Source: Crocinitomicaceae bacterium
Lineage (GTDB): Bacteria; Bacteroidota; Bacteroidia; Flavobacteriales_D; Parvicellaceae
Direction of reading: 5' to 3'
Length of the DNA: 64,000 nucleotides
Assembly (NCBI GenBank): GCA_002723085.1
Contig: PBNK01000004.1
Location: forward strand, 10,578 to 74,577
Each line of letters begins with the position of its first letter. Within the stretch, counting starts at the first letter, position 1. The notes beneath the pieces were generated by a model. It did no database searches and had not been told where the DNA came from. It saw only the letters and a list, made by a program, of their open reading frames with translations. A program made the translations under genes and the position numbers. Positions 9,040 through 18,665 of this stretch are shown here, piece after piece.

Positions 9040-9893
9040 AATTCTCAACTAAAATTCACAAAAAAAGAGACTTGTTAAAAGTATTTCTTGGATATTTAGA
9101 ACATAATTTTATTAAAAGAAACAAAATTAAAAACGAATTGCTTGTTTTAAATTATCATGGAGTTCCTGAAAATTTCTTAAATAATTTTAATTGGCAAATT
9201 AATTACTTAATTAAAAACTTTTCAATAATAAGTCCATCAAATGCTTTTAACATTTTTAATGGCCAAGAACCTAAACATTATCAACCTAAAATACTAATCA
9301 CTTTTGATGATGGAACAAAAAACATATTAAAAGCTATTGAGATTCTAGATGAAAAAAATATAAAATCTATAATTTTTATTATCCCAGATTTTATTGACTC
9401 AATTGACCAAAAAAAATATTATAAAAAAAATATTAGGCCAGAAATAAATCCAAATATTGAAAACAGTGATGAAGATTTTTCTGCAATAAGCTGGGATTCA
9501 TTAATTAATTTATTAAAAAACAATCATCATATAGGAAGTCATTCATTAACTCATAAGATGAATAACAACAACCCTAAAAAAGTTATTGAAAATGAAATTA
9601 TAAAATCAAAGAAAGTAATTCAAAATAAGCTAAATATAGATGTTGAAAGTTTTTGCTCAATCAATAATAGTTTGCTTTCTATTAATAAATATGCAATTAA
9701 AAAGATTAAAGAAAATTACTCATTTCATTTCACAACTATTGCTGGAAATAATATTGAAAAAAAACCATATTCTATTAAAAGAATTAATGTAGAAGCATTT
9801 TGGACAAAATACCAATTTCTTTTTGCAATAGGGAAAATTGAAAACTTTAGATGGAAAAGAAAAAGAAAAAAAATAGATTTTCTTATGGATTAA
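9033..9893 (+). CDS. Polysaccharide deacetylase (NodB domain, CE4)
   Basis: This 286-residue protein has CE4 motifs in order: LLVLNYHGV, ILITFDDGTKN (motif 1, metal- and base-carrying Asp pair, around residues 88-98) and HIGSHSLTHKM (motif 2, metal-binding His residues, around 169-179). Family members remove N- or O-acetyl groups from glycans. No signal peptide is evident, which suggests action on a cytoplasmic-face or lipid-linked substrate. The stop overlaps the convergent ligase gene by 11 bp. The gene is very A+T/Lys/Asn-rich, like its partner. Confidence 0.85.
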   Translation: MVKFSTKIHKKRDLLKVFLGYLEHNFIKRNKIKNELLVLNYHGVPENFLNNFNWQINYLIKNFSIISPSNAFNIFNGQEPKHYQPKILITFDDGTKNILKAIEILDEKNIKSIIFIIPDFIDSIDQKKYYKKNIRPEINPNIENSDEDFSAISWDSLINLLKNNHHIGSHSLTHKMNNNNPKKVIENEIIKSKKVIQNKLNIDVESFCSINNSLLSINKYAIKKIKENYSFHFTTIAGNNIEKKPYSIKRINVEAFWTKYQFLFAIGKIENFRWKRKRKKIDFLMD

Positions 9894-11166
9894 TTAATAA
9901 GTATTTTTTTTCTACTGTAGTTTTATATTCTATAAAATTATAATAATAAATTAAAAAAAGCATGGGCAAACCGTTAAGCATATAATTCCCTTGTCTAACT
10001 AAAACTAAAATAAATAGAACAAATAATGATTGACTAATCATTGAATTTAAACGAAGATCTTCATCATCATATTTCACCTTATAAATGAAACCTTTAAAGA
10101 TTAAAAGAAAAACAAAAAACAAACCTACCAAACCAGTTTCAGTACACAACCTAACAAACAATGAGTTACCATCTTTTATATTAAATTCAAAATCATATTG
10201 AATTATTGTTTTTGTTAATGTATGCTTTTTAAAAGCCGTCTCATGAGAGCCTAATCCTGTTCCAAATAATGGGTAATCAATTATATTTTCTTTAGCAATA
10301 TGTAAATTATTATAGAGAACAAAACTTGAATTATTAGTATTTGAAAGACTAAAATTCTTATCAATCCATAAACCCTTGGCTGCATCAACTCTGTTTCTAA
10401 AATCTGGGACATACCAATAAGCTATATTAAAACTAAAAACAGATATTAATAAACCTATTAATATATACCTAATTCTTATGGTATTAGATGCTAAAAGTAA
10501 TGAAGCTATAATTCCAAGATAACCAATTGACGAAGTGGTTAAAATAGATGTTAAAATTATTATTATTGATTCTAATTTATTGAAAATAAAGTTTTGTTTT
10601 GACAGTAAATTTTTAACGCTTATAAATACAGATGGAGCGAGTACTGTAGCTAAATAAGTTGGTTCAGAAAGTAATGAATTAACTCTGAAACCAACAATAC
10701 CTCCTTCAACAAAACTCCATTTATTCAAAAACCATGAAAAGTCATATCCAGACTTAATTCCCAATAAAAATGAAATAATTTGAATTCCAGCAATTAAACA
10801 CAATAAGTATGTTGCTTTACAATACCATTTAAAAACTAATCTAATATTAAAATTGTTATGATGAATTGCATAATAAAAAAATAAAGTAACTGAAACCAAA
10901 CCTCCAAAAACCTTCCAAAAAGTAAATGATAGATTATTACTTAATAAAATATGAACTATCCCAACAATTAATGGAGCTATAAACAATTGAATTACCAACT
11001 TAGGAAACCCATATTTGAAGAAATATAAAGGAGTTAAAAAAATTATTATTATATAATGAAAATAGAATTCAAAAGGAACCTTAAAAAACACAAATCCACT
11101 AGAAAAAAAAACAACAAATAAAACCCAGAACCAGCTATTTTTGTAAGAAAAATTCAGGTCTTTCAT
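9883..11166 (-). CDS. O-antigen ligase/polymerase-like membrane protein
   Basis: This polytopic protein of about 427 residues has ten to twelve hydrophobic helices. A periplasmic loop region (around 280-335) contains PLFGTGLGSHETAF, the glycine/histidine motif of the Wzy_C (O-antigen ligase/polymerase) family. It would join lipid-linked glycan to lipid A core or polymerise repeat units on the periplasmic face. I place the start at ATG 11166 (MKDLNFSYK) because the longer form would overlap the upstream gene and adds only five residues. Ligase and polymerase cannot be separated by sequence alone. Confidence 0.83.
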   Translation of the reverse strand: MKDLNFSYKNSWFWVLFVVFFSSGFVFFKVPFEFYFHYIIIIFLTPLYFFKYGFPKLVIQLFIAPLIVGIVHILLSNNLSFTFWKVFGGLVSVTLFFYYAIHHNNFNIRLVFKWYCKATYLLCLIAGIQIISFLLGIKSGYDFSWFLNKWSFVEGGIVGFRVNSLLSEPTYLATVLAPSVFISVKNLLSKQNFIFNKLESIIIILTSILTTSSIGYLGIIASLLLASNTIRIRYILIGLLISVFSFNIAYWYVPDFRNRVDAAKGLWIDKNFSLSNTNNSSFVLYNNLHIAKENIIDYPLFGTGLGSHETAFKKHTLTKTIIQYDFEFNIKDGNSLFVRLCTETGLVGLFFVFLLIFKGFIYKVKYDDEDLRLNSMISQSLFVLFILVLVRQGNYMLNGLPMLFLIYYYNFIEYKTTVEKKYLLINP

Positions 11167-11167
11167 C

Positions 11168-12322
11168 TTACAGGTTTTCAATTTTTGAATTAACTAATTT
11201 TGAAACTTTTTCCCATGTAAATTTATCTTCAACTTTATTTCTAGAATATTGTTTTAATAAAGATAATTTATTGATATCCTTTGAAATTTCTATAATTGCT
11301 TGAATTATATTGATAGAATTTATTTTATCAATAATAATACCATTTTTTTTACAAACCATTAAAGAAATAGCCCCAACATCTGAAGTAATTATTGCTAAAC
11401 CTCTAGACATTCCCTCTAAAATTACATTAGGCATTCCCTCAGAATAACTTGGACAAAGAAGCACATCACAAGAATCATATATACTTTTCTTTACCAAACT
11501 GTCTTTAACCAAGCCGTAATAAACAATTTTAATATTTTTAATTTTTAATTGCTTCTGTTTAGGTATAGGTCCTAAAAAATGAAATTCTAAATTATTATAT
11601 TTTTTAGATAATTCTAATATTGATTCATTGATCTCCTGAATTCCTTTCCTTCTTTCATATCTGCCAACAAATAAGAATTTAATTATATTACTAGTTGGTG
11701 GAACCTTTTCTTTTAACCAATTAGAATGTATAGCAGATGGTATTTCAATTATTTTTCTTTTAGGAACTCCTAAACAGTTAATAATGTTAGTGATTTTTCC
11801 CCCATATGAAAAAATAAAGTCAGCTCTATTATTAATCATTCTAACAAATGGTCGCAGCATAAAGTGCTGAAGCTTTATTTTAAAATTTGGTGCATATTGA
11901 AACATTTCATAACCGTGAAACTTAATTCCTATTTTACTTTTTAAAGTTAGCTTATTCCTTTTTTTTAATGTTTCCCAAGCACTAAACCCTTTTGCGTAAA
12001 TGAAATCATATTCATCTTTTTGATAAGAAATTTTTTTAAAAACCCACTTTGAATACTTATGAGAATTAAATAAATAATGTCCTGGAAATTTGAAGGAAAC
12101 AGGAAAAAAACAACAAAAAACATTATTAAAACCTTCATTACTATTAAAATAAAAATTATTAATTTCTTTAATATCCGGTATTTTGTCCCCTTCATATACA
12201 AAATGAAATAAATCTACTATGTGTCCAGATTTAACAAGTTCAACTCCTAAAGAAGCAGAATGTTGCTGCATGCCACCAATGACATAAGGGGAAATTCCAT
12301 CTGTTACAAAAGCTATTTTCAT
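11168..12322 (-). CDS. Family 4 glycosyltransferase
   Basis: This 384-residue GT-B enzyme has an N-terminal acceptor half beginning IAFVTDGISPYVIGGMQQH. Its C-terminal donor half has FLFVGRYERRKGIQEI and PSYSEGMPNVILEGMSRG, containing the conserved ExxPxxxxE donor-binding pattern, followed by ATSDVG-like ITSDVGAIS. It is a typical GT4 retaining enzyme with donor unknown. It lies 7 bp downstream of the GT2 gene and abuts the ligase gene. Confidence 0.88.
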   Translation of the reverse strand: MKIAFVTDGISPYVIGGMQQHSASLGVELVKSGHIVDLFHFVYEGDKIPDIKEINNFYFNSNEGFNNVFCCFFPVSFKFPGHYLFNSHKYSKWVFKKISYQKDEYDFIYAKGFSAWETLKKRNKLTLKSKIGIKFHGYEMFQYAPNFKIKLQHFMLRPFVRMINNRADFIFSYGGKITNIINCLGVPKRKIIEIPSAIHSNWLKEKVPPTSNIIKFLFVGRYERRKGIQEINESILELSKKYNNLEFHFLGPIPKQKQLKIKNIKIVYYGLVKDSLVKKSIYDSCDVLLCPSYSEGMPNVILEGMSRGLAIITSDVGAISLMVCKKNGIIIDKINSINIIQAIIEISKDINKLSLLKQYSRNKVEDKFTWEKVSKLVNSKIENL

Positions 12323-12329
12323 ATTAAAC

Positions 12330-13286
12330 CTAACGAATAAATAAAAATTTAAAGCAACTATTCATACCCTTAAAATAAATCTTAAAAAATCTTATTTTAA
12401 AGTAAAAATCTAAAATCATTAAATCCAATTTATTTAAAGAAATTAAAGCTTTATTTTCAAAAACAAAAAGCTTTAATTCTAAAAGTTTTTGTTTATCAAT
12501 ATATCCTTTTTTATAAAAAACTAATGGATTATTCAAGCATTCAAAAAAAGTACCTTTTAAATATTTCTTATTTCTAATATTTATCTTATTAAAAGAAGAT
12601 ATATAATGCATTTTACCTTTAATATCATTAAATAAAAAATTATCATAATTATCAATTTTATTATTATTAATTCTATAATAACAATCAACATCACTATCAG
12701 GATTTACTTGATATTTTATATTTCGATATAAAAGCGCCCTTGTATGTAATTCTACATCTTGAAGTCTAATATATGACTCATCAAAACACCCTAATTTAAT
12801 CAGAGTTGATTTTTCCCAAACCACAGAACAAATGGCCCAAGGAAGGTCATGAGCTAAAAACCTATTTAAATGGTTACCTTTAAAACGGTTCCAAACATTA
12901 ACACTATCGCCAATTTTATTATAAAAAGTTCCCATAGGAAATACAGCAAAAGATAAATGACTATGTTTAGAAATAAATTTTAATCTACTTTTTATACATT
13001 GTTCATGCAATAAATCATCAGCATCTAAAAACATCACATATTCACCTTTTGATTCTAATATTCCTAAATTTCTACAATAATTTGCTCCTGAATTTTGATT
13101 ATTTAATAGCAAACTGAATCTATGATCATTAATTATCTTTTTTTTAATTATGGAATAAGATTGATCAGTAGATTTATCATCAATAATTATACACTCCCAA
13201 TTTTGCGTTGATTGTTTTTTCAGTGAATCAATGGTCTCTATGATATAATTAGACTTATTATAATTGGGTATAATAACAGAAATCAT
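12330..13286 (-). CDS. Family 2 glycosyltransferase
   Basis: This 318-residue inverting GT-A enzyme begins ISVIIPNYNKSNYI and has IIDDKSTDQS (around 34-43) and the metal-binding FLDADDL (around 90-96). The C-terminal 100 residues are basic and aromatic, likely membrane-proximal, with no clear transmembrane helix. It directly abuts the next upstream GT2 gene and resembles it in layout, so the two may be paralogues adding successive sugars. Confidence 0.87.
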   Translation of the reverse strand: MISVIIPNYNKSNYIIETIDSLKKQSTQNWECIIIDDKSTDQSYSIIKKKIINDHRFSLLLNNQNSGANYCRNLGILESKGEYVMFLDADDLLHEQCIKSRLKFISKHSHLSFAVFPMGTFYNKIGDSVNVWNRFKGNHLNRFLAHDLPWAICSVVWEKSTLIKLGCFDESYIRLQDVELHTRALLYRNIKYQVNPDSDVDCYYRINNNKIDNYDNFLFNDIKGKMHYISSFNKINIRNKKYLKGTFFECLNNPLVFYKKGYIDKQKLLELKLFVFENKALISLNKLDLMILDFYFKIRFFKIYFKGMNSCFKFLFIR

Positions 13287-14234
13287 CTAATTTAAGTTTA
13301 ATAAACGTTTAATTTTTTCTGTTCTTTTAAAACCTACAATATTAAATATTAATAGATATAAGAAACCAGTTGACAGTGATTTTTTAGGCTTGAAATCAAT
13401 TAGATATTTATTATAAATAAACAAAGCTCTTTTTTCGTCATATTTAAATAAAATTCTTACTACATCAAATAAAATTTGCTTGATAATTATCTCATTAGAT
13501 AAATAATAATTGGATTCTTCTTTTTTAAGATAATTGATTATTTCTAATCTAAGATTAACGTACTGATTCCATTTTAATTTAGGGTTTCTATAAGAAATTT
13601 GACCAAATCCCCTTTCTCTTATTAATGTTAAAGGTTTTAAATCTAAAATAAATTCACATTTGTTTTGTATCATTCTAAACATTAAATTATATTCTTGTGA
13701 ACTTTTAAGGTTCACATCCCATCCTTTTAATTTAATTAAAGATTTAGATTTAAATAAATTAGAACATGTATTTCCAAAATTAGATTCTAAAACTCCAATA
13801 AACTTATCTTCTGAGGGATTTATTTTTTTTATTTCACATTTTAAATCTTTATGAAAGCTAGAAGCAACTATAAAATCAACATCTATTTTAGAGTTATTAA
13901 TTAAATTAACTTGATGACTGATTTTAGATGGGTAAAGGATATCATCCGCATCTAGAAATTGAATCCATAAACCTGATGATTTTTCAATTCCTAAATTCCT
14001 GGCATTATTCGCTCCAGGCAAAGTACATTGAAAAAGTTTAAAACCATATTTGGACTTTAACTCAGTTAATTTTTGATATGTATTATCAGTTGAAGCATTA
14101 TCAATACAGATTAATTCTACAGATTCATAATCTTGGTTGACAACAGATTCTACACATTCATTAATGTAATTCTCAACATTATAACATGGGATTATAACTG
14201 AAACTATAAAATTATTTTTGATAGAAGAATTCAT
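13287..14234 (-). CDS. Family 2 glycosyltransferase
   Basis: This 315-residue GT2 has VSVIIPCYNVENYI at the N-terminus, then CIDNASTDNT and the DxD-like FLDADDILY (around 92-100). The first 23 bp overlap the end of the upstream gene, so translation is likely coupled. The C-terminal region is Lys/Ile/Leu-rich with a short hydrophobic stretch near FLYLLIFNIVGF. Donor unknown. Confidence 0.87.
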   Translation of the reverse strand: MNSSIKNNFIVSVIIPCYNVENYINECVESVVNQDYESVELICIDNASTDNTYQKLTELKSKYGFKLFQCTLPGANNARNLGIEKSSGLWIQFLDADDILYPSKISHQVNLINNSKIDVDFIVASSFHKDLKCEIKKINPSEDKFIGVLESNFGNTCSNLFKSKSLIKLKGWDVNLKSSQEYNLMFRMIQNKCEFILDLKPLTLIRERGFGQISYRNPKLKWNQYVNLRLEIINYLKKEESNYYLSNEIIIKQILFDVVRILFKYDEKRALFIYNKYLIDFKPKKSLSTGFLYLLIFNIVGFKRTEKIKRLLNLN

Positions 14235-15588
14235 CTAAATTAACTTTGATTTTATTTTCTATTTCCCAAGGTTTTGAATTAAAATCATAAATAATTTCTC
14301 CTCCAATAGCATTGTGAATTTCATTAATATAATCACTTTGATTTTCACTGTAAATATAATAAGATGAAAGGTCATATCTAAGAGCATCAAATGCTGTTGT
14401 ACTATACATTGTAATGTGTAAACTAGCATAAAGAAATAAGACTTCTGTTGGTAGATCAGTCAAAAAAACAGAATCATGTTCAATATATTTGTTATAAGAT
14501 TGAGTTTTTTCTTGAGGATGTGGCTTAATGACAACACAATAATCATCTTCTAATATTTCTAATAATGAATCAATATATTTAATGAATATATCAGTTAAAT
14601 ATGTTTGAGTAGTAATTAAAATAATTTTTCTTTTTTTTCGAAATAAATCTATTAAGTTTAATTCATTAGAATTTAATTTTAATCGTGAATACAAAAAATA
14701 CTCTGTTATTTTAACATTCTCTTCAGATATAAAATTGCCATTTATTAAAATGTTTTTCCAATAACTTCCATATGTTCTTATTTCATTTGGAAAAAGACAA
14801 TCTTTTTTAATTTCTTTAACTTCATGTGGAAAATTATAGAAAATATCACTTTTTGCAATTAAGCCATGTTGATATTCAATAATCTTAATATTTAATTTTT
14901 TTGCAGCAAAAATTAGCCCCTCCTTGTGGTAGTGACATATCATTAAAATATTTTCAGGTTTTAGAGATTCCAAAATATTAAGCCAAAAAATTGCTTCATT
15001 ATAAAATTTTTGGAAAGCACATTTTATGTTATTTAAATCTTTTGAATTAAAATTTGAATTGTTTTTAATGCTAGCAAAAACTTCTTTTATTTCTTCTCTT
15101 AAATCATAGGATAAAGAATGCTTGATTGAGTTTCCTAAAGAAATTAAATCAGAATATGTATCATTAAAACCATCATAATTATGTATACTTTTCTCTGAAA
15201 CATAAAAGACGGAATGATGTTTTTTTAATGATTCATAAATTTTTGAAAAATAAATAGGAATTAAATCTCCTTCAGAATTCTTAACAACTCTTCCGGGATC
15301 AATAATTAGATATTCTGGAAATTTATTTGTTTTTGAAATTTCTAAATGAGAATTAAATCTTGAAATTTCACCATTTATTATTTTTTTAAAACGATTTAAA
15401 AAATAATAAATATAATACTTGAAATTTGGATAGAAAATAGAAATTGAAAATTTTCCTTTCTGAAAATAATCAACTTTTAAACCTTCTAATGCAATTTTGA
15501 AATAATTAAATTCTTCCCCTTCAAATATTTTATAATCAGTAAATTTTGAATAAAACTCTTTTTTAAAATTCTTAAAAGAAAGACTCAT
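14212..15588 (-). CDS. Putative GT-B capsule-type transferase
   Basis: I do not recognise a named family with certainty. The 458-residue protein has EYQHGLI (around 240) in the middle, and in the C-terminal half VVIKPHPQE (around 355) followed by LFLYASLHITMYSTTAFDAL. The KPHP motif and the late Ser/Thr-rich turn recall the GT-B fold of CDP-glycerol glycerophosphotransferases, KpsS/LipB-like capsule proteins and polysialyltransferases. It could add glycerol/ribitol phosphate or a sugar to the glycan. Its start shares one base with the stop of the upstream gene. Confidence 0.6.
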   Translation of the reverse strand: MSLSFKNFKKEFYSKFTDYKIFEGEEFNYFKIALEGLKVDYFQKGKFSISIFYPNFKYYIYYFLNRFKKIINGEISRFNSHLEISKTNKFPEYLIIDPGRVVKNSEGDLIPIYFSKIYESLKKHHSVFYVSEKSIHNYDGFNDTYSDLISLGNSIKHSLSYDLREEIKEVFASIKNNSNFNSKDLNNIKCAFQKFYNEAIFWLNILESLKPENILMICHYHKEGLIFAAKKLNIKIIEYQHGLIAKSDIFYNFPHEVKEIKKDCLFPNEIRTYGSYWKNILINGNFISEENVKITEYFLYSRLKLNSNELNLIDLFRKKRKIILITTQTYLTDIFIKYIDSLLEILEDDYCVVIKPHPQEKTQSYNKYIEHDSVFLTDLPTEVLFLYASLHITMYSTTAFDALRYDLSSYYIYSENQSDYINEIHNAIGGEIIYDFNSKPWEIENKIKVNLDEFFYQK

Positions 15589-16871
15589 TAACTATTTACT
15601 TTAATCAATAATTCAGATTTTGTTAAATCCTTAACATCTTGCTCTAAATCAAAAATTGAGATATTATTTAAATCTGCAATTTTAATTAAATCATTTTTAC
15701 CATCACTATAAGAAAGCAAATGCATTCTATTATGAATTTTTTTTCTATTGGTATCTGGATTGACAGATGATGGATATAACCCCCTTTTTCCTAATTGTGG
15801 TTCACAAAAAGAATTAGAGTTTTTATATACATCATTTAACTCTAAAGCCTTAACAAAAGAAAAATACAATTCAATTGTTTCAGACATAGAATTAAAAGAA
15901 ATGAAATTCTTATTATCTAAAGAGGTATGATATTCTTTGTACTGTTGATAAGGAGTTCTCATTAATGAGCCAACAGAAAAATTGAAACCAGGAGAGCAAT
16001 ATTGTCTTTCATCGCTACCTCCAACTGAAAATGGAACTATTTTATGATTTAATTGACTAAATTTCAAAATATGTTTACTTACCCTATCAATAAGACTATC
16101 TTCATTTTTGGACATTTTATATGTAAAATCTCCTCTATCGCCACAGCATGTAAGAACATATCCCCCAACTAACTGAGTTAACAAATGAGTGCCATATTTA
16201 CTCAAGTATGAAATTACTCCTATTGTTTCTGGAGCAACCACAAATCTATAAGTGTATTTTCTATTTTTTAATGCTAGTATTTTTTTATATAAAAAAGCTA
16301 AACATATCGGCCCAGAAAGTTCATTATTGGCCATACTTGGGTGACATAAATAACTAGAAAGAAGAATTTCTTTTTTTGAACTCCCCTTTAAAACTAAGTC
16401 TCCGTAAGTTAAACTTCCATTTTCTAAAGTTGATTTTATAACAACACGATATTCACCTTCTTTTGGAAGTTGATCAAATTCATTTTTTGAAATACAAAAT
16501 CCCCAATTTTCTTCATAATAAGAGGTGACATAAGGTATTGCATCTGGCTGATCAATAAGAAATTTTAAATGCTGAATAAGTTCAACATATTCAACTGTTT
16601 TATCTACAGGTGAAGAGTAATTAACTACATGAAGATTATTTTTTTTAAAATCACATATCTTATTTCCTTGAGGTGTTATAATATAAGCATCTTTAATATT
16701 CCACTCTTTAGGAACTTCCCAATCGAACACTTTACTACCTGTTGGAACCTCAGATAATTCAAGAGGAATTATTTCTTGTAAAATTTCAAAAGACTTTCTT
16801 AGCCCATCACCTGAAATACTTCTACATATAGGCCAAAGCTTATCAAAACATAATTCTAATTCATTTTTCAT
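15588..16871 (-). CDS. DUF4910 aminopeptidase-like protein
   Basis: This 427-residue protein has three parts: a DUF2172-like N-terminus (LWPICRSISGDGLR), a central zinc-aminopeptidase-like core with SSYLCHPSMANNELSG (around 172-187), PETIG (around 218) and SDERQYCSPG, and a C-terminal winged-helix-like region. This matches the DUF4910 family, which is often found in polysaccharide loci. The core keeps candidate metal ligands (His, Asn/Glu, Asp), so hydrolase activity on an N-acyl or amino-acid substituent is plausible but unproven. It overlaps the methyltransferase gene by 4 bp. Confidence 0.8.
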   Translation of the reverse strand: MKNELELCFDKLWPICRSISGDGLRKSFEILQEIIPLELSEVPTGSKVFDWEVPKEWNIKDAYIITPQGNKICDFKKNNLHVVNYSSPVDKTVEYVELIQHLKFLIDQPDAIPYVTSYYEENWGFCISKNEFDQLPKEGEYRVVIKSTLENGSLTYGDLVLKGSSKKEILLSSYLCHPSMANNELSGPICLAFLYKKILALKNRKYTYRFVVAPETIGVISYLSKYGTHLLTQLVGGYVLTCCGDRGDFTYKMSKNEDSLIDRVSKHILKFSQLNHKIVPFSVGGSDERQYCSPGFNFSVGSLMRTPYQQYKEYHTSLDNKNFISFNSMSETIELYFSFVKALELNDVYKNSNSFCEPQLGKRGLYPSSVNPDTNRKKIHNRMHLLSYSDGKNDLIKIADLNNISIFDLEQDVKDLTKSELLIKVNS

Positions 16872-17551
16872 TTTTGACCAACTATTATAATTTCTTCACT
16901 TAGATGAGGCCAAAACTTACTCGCAATATTTTGTTTCCAGTGAGAAAAATTATTTCTATGAAATAGTTTAACAACTTTAAACCCAACATCTTCAAAAATT
17001 TTTTTGAGTTCATAATCTCTATATTCTTTTACATGCATCCAACTATCCCAAATCATATATTTTCCAGAGGGGTTACAATATTTAACATACTCCTCACCCA
17101 TGTCAACATATTCAACAACCTCTTCAGTTAATGCTTTTCCTCTAAATAATTTCATCACCCTATCCAATGAACCACCATTTACAGTGGATAAATAAAAATA
17201 TCCATTTTTTTCAAGTTTATTATATGCTTCTTTTAAAACAATATGTGGAGGGAATCTAAAATGAGCAATAGCATGTATTAAAGAAAAACATTGAACATTT
17301 TGCTCAATAACTTTTTGAAATGAAGAAGAAAAAAACTCCCCCTTAAACACATTAATTTCGTAGTCTTTACTCCAACTTGTTCGATTTTCAAAATCCCAAG
17401 GGGCTTCTAAACAACAAATATTTTTGCCTTTATTTTTAAGCTCTATAGCAATCTCTCCTCTTCCTGGTCCTAAATCACAATAATCATTTACTCCAAGATC
17501 TAAAAGATCATTAACAGTGTTTTTATATCTTAATACTTCAGATTCTCTCAT
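16868..17551 (-). CDS. Class I SAM-dependent methyltransferase
   Basis: This 227-residue Rossmann-fold methyltransferase has motif I at YCDLGPGRGEIAIEL (around 22-36), the acidic loop CCLEAPWDF, and motif IV-like CFSLIHAIAHFRFP, with LEKNGYFYLST as the post-motif strand. It likely methylates a sugar hydroxyl, carboxyl or amino group of the surface glycan. It sits between NeuB and the DUF4910 protein with one-base and 4-bp overlaps, so these three are probably co-translated. Confidence 0.85.
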   Translation of the reverse strand: MRESEVLRYKNTVNDLLDLGVNDYCDLGPGRGEIAIELKNKGKNICCLEAPWDFENRTSWSKDYEINVFKGEFFSSSFQKVIEQNVQCFSLIHAIAHFRFPPHIVLKEAYNKLEKNGYFYLSTVNGGSLDRVMKLFRGKALTEEVVEYVDMGEEYVKYCNPSGKYMIWDSWMHVKEYRDYELKKIFEDVGFKVVKLFHRNNFSHWKQNIASKFWPHLSEEIIIVGQK

Positions 17552-18624
17552 TAATCAATATTTTTCCATTTTAAAATATCATCTTCTTTAATGTCAAATA
17601 AAGCTTTTTTACCAATAACATTATTTATTTCTCTAGGACTAATTCCATGAGCAGGTCTTTTCCAAGTTAAATGATTATAATCGATTTTAGTTCCTGCAGA
17701 TATATCACAAGAGGCTACTAAACTTCTTCTTGCATTTTTTCTAGCAGGTTCTTCTGATGGTAGAGAAGTTATTTTTTCTTGTCCTAAAAGTACCTCCGCA
17801 TGTTTTACTTTTTTCCAAAAAAGTTTCAAATCTTCTTTATCCATTGCATGATAATGATCATTACCAGGCAGGCTCTTATCATGAGTGAAATGTTTTTCAA
17901 TAATTTTCGCACCCAATATCCAAGCATATAAGCAAGTATCCATACTTTCAGGTAATGTGTGATCAGAATATCCTGTTACTGCTTTTGGGAAATTATTTGA
18001 TATATCTTTTATCATTGCAATATTAGCATGTTCGTTTGGTGTAGGGTAATTTAACACACAGTGCATTAAGCATAATTCATTTCCTTTTTTTTCAATCAAT
18101 TCTACTGTTTGCTGTATTTCCCACAAATATGATGCACCAGTAGAAAGAATTATTGGTTTATTAAAATCACACATAAACTCAATAAATGGCAAATTTGTAA
18201 TATCAGAAGAGGATATTTTAAAAACAGGCATTAAATCATTTAAAAATTTAGCAGACTCAACATCAAAAGGGGTACTCATAAATTCAATATTTGCGGTCTC
18301 ACAATATTTAGCTAATTGCTCAAACTCCTTTTTCCAAAATTTATCATATTTCTTAAACAATTCATGTTGACTTCTAGTGGGTTCTTTGGATAAATCCCAA
18401 TAATAAGGACTGTCTTTTGATGCTATGGTGTCTGCCTTATAAGTTTGAAATTTAATTGCTTGAGCACCGCCTTCTGACGCTTCATCAATTAATCTTTTTG
18501 CTAAATCTATTGATCCTTCATGATTTACCCCTGCTTCAGCAATTACATAAGGTTTACTATTAAGAAGTATATTTTTGTTATTTATAACGTTATTAATTTT
18601 CACCACATTATTTTTAGAGATCAT
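17551..18624 (-). CDS. neuB: N-acetylneuraminate synthase family protein (NeuB)
   Basis: This 357-residue protein has the NeuB TIM barrel (residues 20-270) with IAEAGVNHEGSIDLAKRL, IKFQTYKAD, KISSSDITNLPFI, ILSTGASYLWEI and VTGYSDHTLP. A C-terminal SAF/antifreeze-like domain follows (290-355, RPAHGISPREINNVIGKKAL). The family condenses phosphoenolpyruvate with an amino-hexose to make nine-carbon nonulosonic acids (sialic, legionaminic, pseudaminic). Which acid cannot be told, because no recognisable NeuC, PseB or PseI partner is beside it. An SpsF-like nucleotidyltransferase at 33906 could be its CMP-activating partner. Confidence 0.88.
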   Translation of the reverse strand: MISKNNVVKINNVINNKNILLNSKPYVIAEAGVNHEGSIDLAKRLIDEASEGGAQAIKFQTYKADTIASKDSPYYWDLSKEPTRSQHELFKKYDKFWKKEFEQLAKYCETANIEFMSTPFDVESAKFLNDLMPVFKISSSDITNLPFIEFMCDFNKPIILSTGASYLWEIQQTVELIEKKGNELCLMHCVLNYPTPNEHANIAMIKDISNNFPKAVTGYSDHTLPESMDTCLYAWILGAKIIEKHFTHDKSLPGNDHYHAMDKEDLKLFWKKVKHAEVLLGQEKITSLPSEEPARKNARRSLVASCDISAGTKIDYNHLTWKRPAHGISPREINNVIGKKALFDIKEDDILKWKNID

Positions 18625-18665
18625 AATTAGATCTGTTAAAACTATTTAAATATATCCTAAGATAA

